Origin: an uncultured Oscillospiraceae bacterium
GTDB lineage: Bacteria; Bacillota; Clostridia; Oscillospirales; Oscillospiraceae
Direction: 5' to 3'
Assembly (NCBI GenBank): GCA_910579485.1
Contig: CAJTVO010000151.1
Location: 1-6,702 of the forward strand
Length of the DNA: 6,702 nucleotides
Made by a program: the position numbers and the translations under genes. The notes beneath the pieces are model-generated. The model saw nothing but the letters and a program-made list of their open reading frames with translations, made no database searches and was not told where the DNA came from. Positions 4,933 through 6,702 of this stretch are shown here, in pieces. Within the stretch, counting starts at the first letter, position 1, and the number at the start of each line of letters is the position of its first letter.

Positions 4933-6588
4933 TTGGCTGAAAAAATGAAGATCATTCCCCTTGGCGGCCTCAACGAGGTTGGTAAGAACATGACCGTTTA
5001 CGAACACGGCGGCGAGATCATCGTGGTAGACTGCGGCATGGGGTTCCCCGACGGGGACATGTACGGCATCGACCTGGTGATCCCCGACGTGACCTACCTG
5101 GTGAAGAACCGGAACCGCATCCGGGGCCTTTTCATCACCCACGGGCACGAGGACCACATCGGCGCCATCCCCTATATCCTCAAACAGGTGAACATGCCTG
5201 TGTACTGCACCCGGCTCACCGCCGGGCTCATCAAGCTGAAGCTGGAGGAGCACGGGCTGACCAAGCAGACCAAGCTCATCACCGTGGAGGCCGGCGAGAT
5301 GATCCGGGTGGGCAAGTTCTACGTGGAGTTCATCCACGTCAACCACTCCATCGCCGACTCGGTGGCCTTCGCCATCCACACCAGCATGGGCGTGCTCATC
5401 CACACCGGGGACTTCAAGATCGACTCCACCCCCATCGACGGGGACGTCATCGACCTGGGGCGCTTCGGGGAGCTGGGCAAGGAGGGCGTACTGGCCCTGC
5501 TGGCCGACTCTACCAACGTGGAGCGTCCGGGGTACACCATGAGCGAGTCCATCGTGGGCCGGACCTTCGACCGGCTCTTTACCGGGTGCAAGCAGCGGAT
5601 CATCGTCACCACCTTCGCCTCCAACGTCCACCGCATCCAGCAGGTCATCGACGCGGCGGCCGCCTGCGGGCGGAAGGTGGCCGTGTCTGGGCGGAGCATG
5701 GAGAACATCATGAAGGTGGCCACGGAGCTGGGGTACATGAAGCTCCCCAAGAACACCGTGGTAGATCTGAATAAGATCAAATCCCTGCCTCTGGAGCAGC
5801 AGGTCCTGGTGACCACCGGCAGCCAGGGGGAGGAAATGAGCGCGTTGTACCGCATGGCCTTCTCCCAGCACCGGCAGATCGACGTAGGGCCCGGGGACCG
5901 GGTCATCATCTCCGCCTCGGCCATCCCGGGCAACGAGAAGACCATCGGACGGGTCATCAACGAGCTGTTCCGGAAGGGCGTGGACGTCATCTATGACCGG
6001 TCCGATCCCCTCCACGTGTCCGGCCACGCCTGTCAGGAGGAGCTGAAGATCATCCACGCCCTGGTGCGGCCCAAGTTCTTCATTCCCCTCCACGGGGAGC
6101 AGAAGATGCTCCGGCGGCACATGAACCTGGCCATGGAGATGGGCATGAACCGGAAGAACATCGTCCTGGCGGACATCGGCAGCGTCATCGAGCTGACCAC
6201 CAAGACCATCAAGATCGCGGAGACCCCCGCTCCCTCCGGGTCGGTGCTGGTGGACGGCAGCGGGGTAGGCGACGTGGGCGCCGTCGTCCTGCGGGACCGG
6301 AAGATATTGGCCGAGGACGGCATGGTGGTCGTTATTTTGAATCTCCAGCACGGGCAGCTCCTCAGCGAGCCGGAGATCATCACCAGGGGATTTATTTATG
6401 TCAAGGAGTCCGAGGAGCTGATGCGGGCGCTGAAGGAGGTGGCGTCCTCCGCCGCCTTTGCCGCCCTTGGGAAGGGCGGCCGGGATACCGGCGAGCTGCG
6501 GGGGGCGGTGAAGTCCGCCGTCAGCGGGTATCTTTTCAAGCACACGAGACGGAGTCCAATGGTCATTCCGGTAGTCAACCGGCTGTAG
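4933..6588 (+). CDS. rnj: Ribonuclease J
   Basis: The product has 551 residues, close to the 555 of Bacillus RNase J1. It is a metallo-beta-lactamase/beta-CASP nuclease with 5'-to-3' exonuclease and endonuclease activity in mRNA decay and RNA maturation in the cytoplasm. It opens with MKIIPLGGLNEVGKN (5-19). The zinc site includes HGHEDH (70-75), His138 in VNHSIADS, Asp160 in HTGDFKID and His387 in PLHGE. Other conserved blocks are LLADSTNVERPG (189-200), TTFASNVHRI (226-235), TTGSQGE (294-300) and SGHA (363-366). Start TTG 4933 is set by AAGGAG at 4918-4923, 9 nt upstream; ATG 4945 is too far from that site and ATG 4834 lies before it. Codons are very rich in G/C at the third base. This is ordinary chromosome next to the element; rnjA versus rnjB cannot be decided here. 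Confidence 0.96.
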   Translation: MAEKMKIIPLGGLNEVGKNMTVYEHGGEIIVVDCGMGFPDGDMYGIDLVIPDVTYLVKNRNRIRGLFITHGHEDHIGAIPYILKQVNMPVYCTRLTAGLIKLKLEEHGLTKQTKLITVEAGEMIRVGKFYVEFIHVNHSIADSVAFAIHTSMGVLIHTGDFKIDSTPIDGDVIDLGRFGELGKEGVLALLADSTNVERPGYTMSESIVGRTFDRLFTGCKQRIIVTTFASNVHRIQQVIDAAAACGRKVAVSGRSMENIMKVATELGYMKLPKNTVVDLNKIKSLPLEQQVLVTTGSQGEEMSALYRMAFSQHRQIDVGPGDRVIISASAIPGNEKTIGRVINELFRKGVDVIYDRSDPLHVSGHACQEELKIIHALVRPKFFIPLHGEQKMLRRHMNLAMEMGMNRKNIVLADIGSVIELTTKTIKIAETPAPSGSVLVDGSGVGDVGAVVLRDRKILAEDGMVVVILNLQHGQLLSEPEIITRGFIYVKESEELMRALKEVASSAAFAALGKGGRDTGELRGAVKSAVSGYLFKHTRRSPMVIPVVNRL

Positions 6589-6594
6589 TTCTCT

Positions 6595-6702
6595 GCCGCC
6601 GCTGCGCGGCGGCCCTGGCTCTAATCTTTCGTTTAGATTCGCGCCTCGCCCGTGGGCCCGCCTGCGGCGGGCTTAGCGCTAAAAGCGCCGCTTGCGGCGC
6701 TT
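6595..6702 (+). terminator. String of GC-rich hairpins after RNase J, likely including its terminator
   Basis: Perfect stems are 6595-6602 with 6606-6613 (8 bp, TGC loop), 6656-6662 with 6666-6672 (7 bp, TGC loop) and 6683-6691 with 6694-6702 (9 bp, TT loop). A weaker stem, TCTAA/TTAGA, lies at 6620-6637. The last stem has A residues before it and ends in TT at the window edge, so a T-run terminator may continue outside. Which stem terminates RNase J is unclear. Confidence 0.55.

Noticed and set aside
4900..6543. 547-codon open frame on the - strand opposite RNase J
   Set aside because: It is the antisense shadow of a very GC-rich gene with strong third-base bias. Its product is low-complexity (rich in H, D, V, G, L, P) with no recognisable domain, while the + strand encodes a complete RNase J.

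Overview
The window looks like the right-hand end of a prophage, or a prophage-derived element, inserted next to a core chromosomal gene in a GC-rich member of the Firmicutes. The organism is most likely a Clostridia/Oscillospiraceae gut bacterium. This rests on AGGAG-type ribosome binding sites, an RNase J gene starting with TTG, an LL-H-type holin, a lysozyme plus CHAP-like endolysin, and GC-rich codon use. The genus is an inference; no marker fixes it.

Layout. Positions 2-2354 (+) hold the tail end of a phage late operon: the last codons of an unrecognised gene, a small holin-like membrane protein, a two-enzyme endolysin with C-terminal repeats, and an LL-H family holin. The run closes at a strong bidirectional terminator (2371-2420). 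Positions 2431-2844 (-) encode a zinc-ribbon protein with two membrane segments. Positions 2845-3057 are an intergenic control region between that gene and a divergent XRE-type repressor gene (3058-3318, +). Positions 3449-4528 (+) encode an intact IS30-family DDE transposase with its own promoter. From about 4566 the sequence appears chromosomal: a promoter, a leader of about 290 nt, the RNase J gene (4933-6588, +) and a series of GC-rich hairpins to the window end.

How the parts fit. The two membrane proteins and the endolysin form a lysis cassette. The endolysin has an in-frame internal start with a strong ribosome binding site exactly at the junction of its two catalytic domains, so the gene may make both a full-length enzyme and a shorter CHAP-repeat protein.

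The control region holds six copies of a 15-bp site built on TATT(A/G)CCAT, arranged as two triads with the same orientation pattern (+,-,+) and similar spacing. One triad covers a near-consensus leftward promoter for the zinc-ribbon gene. The other lies before the repressor gene. This resembles a lambda-type two-operator switch and is the strongest new signal here.

The transposase is the last gene before the chromosome, so it may be the integration enzyme of the whole element rather than a passenger insertion sequence. That is a hypothesis, because the other end of the element is outside the window.
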